From assembly GCF_000168975.1 (NCBI RefSeq), contig NZ_AAUW01000016.1:108252-172251 (forward strand): 64,000 bases of DNA. Direction: 5' to 3'. The notes under the pieces were generated by a model that worked only from the letters and a program-made list of their open reading frames with translations, made no database searches and had not been told where the DNA came from. Origin of the DNA: Roseibium aggregatum IAM 12614. GTDB taxonomy: Bacteria; Pseudomonadota; Alphaproteobacteria; Rhizobiales; Stappiaceae. Made by a program: the position numbers and the translations under genes. Below are positions 63,970-64,000 of this stretch, piece by piece; position 1 is the first letter of the stretch; the number at the start of each line of letters is the position of its first letter.

Positions 63970-64000
63970 GCACTCTGTTTAAGCTGACCACGAACCGATC

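Noticed and set aside
1..64000. tRNA or rRNA genes
   Set aside because: No T-loop-type GGTTCGA sequence with matching acceptor stem was found outside coding regions; the similar string near 33048 lies within a MaoC gene.

Overview
The window looks like a chromosomal segment of a GC-rich marine-type alphaproteobacterium, most likely Hyphomicrobiales/Rhizobiales close to Stappiaceae (Roseibium/Labrenzia). The signs are a petABC operon followed by apt and mtnP, a CCA-transferase/DUF6111/NUDIX/DUF1285/MoxR/DUF58/DUF4159 block, a UbiK-lgt-MidA-pgeF block, a split cytochrome b and c1, and REP-like palindromes of the alphaproteobacterial type. The genus is inferred from gene content and not proven. 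I see no rRNA, tRNA, insertion sequence, phage gene or CRISPR array.

Layout. 1-6.1 kb: 5' end of proC with a YbjN gene, ubiK, then lgt / MidA-like methyltransferase / pgeF / an M24-fold protein without metal ligands / a lipoprotein. 6.3-10.1 kb: prs, convergent with a chemoreceptor and a free-standing periplasmic sensor protein. 10.5-16.5 kb: a complete BMP-type nucleoside/nucleobase ABC importer (binding protein, double ATPase, two permeases) in tandem with a cytosine-deaminase-like amidohydrolase. 16.5-17.3 kb: a four-copy tandem array of REP-like palindromes. 17.4-19.8 kb: secreted protein divergent from a Cys-rich MarR regulator and a MOSC protein, with a large palindrome between them, then a TfoX-like gene. 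20-25.4 kb: rplY (CTC type), pth, a secreted papain-like protease translationally coupled to an OmpA-like protein, ychF. 25.6-33.6 kb: transporters, FAH-family hydrolase, AraC regulator, epimerase, small secreted protein, a tandem MaoC pair. 33.7-36 kb: a methyltransferase that may be DsyB (DMSP synthesis), divergent from a ureohydrolase. 36-42.2 kb: GNAT, bluB, apt, mtnP, an HbpS/GlcG-like protein and petABC. 42.5-51 kb: two paralogous ABC exporters enclosing a small membrane protein, a candidate leader peptide, a GGDEF protein with a degenerate EAL domain, a second chemoreceptor and a DUF2177 protein. 51.2-56.8 kb: trmL, hemF, an HD-GYP phosphodiesterase, CCA transferase, DUF6111, NUDIX CoA pyrophosphatase, DUF1285. 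57-64 kb: MoxR / DUF58 / DUF4159 / large membrane protein operon (Bat-like).

Shared themes: purine and pyrimidine handling (prs, BMP importer, codA-like, apt, mtnP), respiration and cofactors (petABC, hemF, bluB, ubiK), cell-envelope maintenance (lgt, pgeF, OmpA, papain-like protease, exporters, MoxR block) and c-di-GMP/chemotaxis signalling. The items most worth following are the DsyB-like methyltransferase, the papain-like protease/OmpA pair, the metal-less M24 protein, the Cys-rich MarR with its 14-bp-arm palindrome, the degenerate EAL protein and the unannotated 24-codon ORF at 44932-45006.
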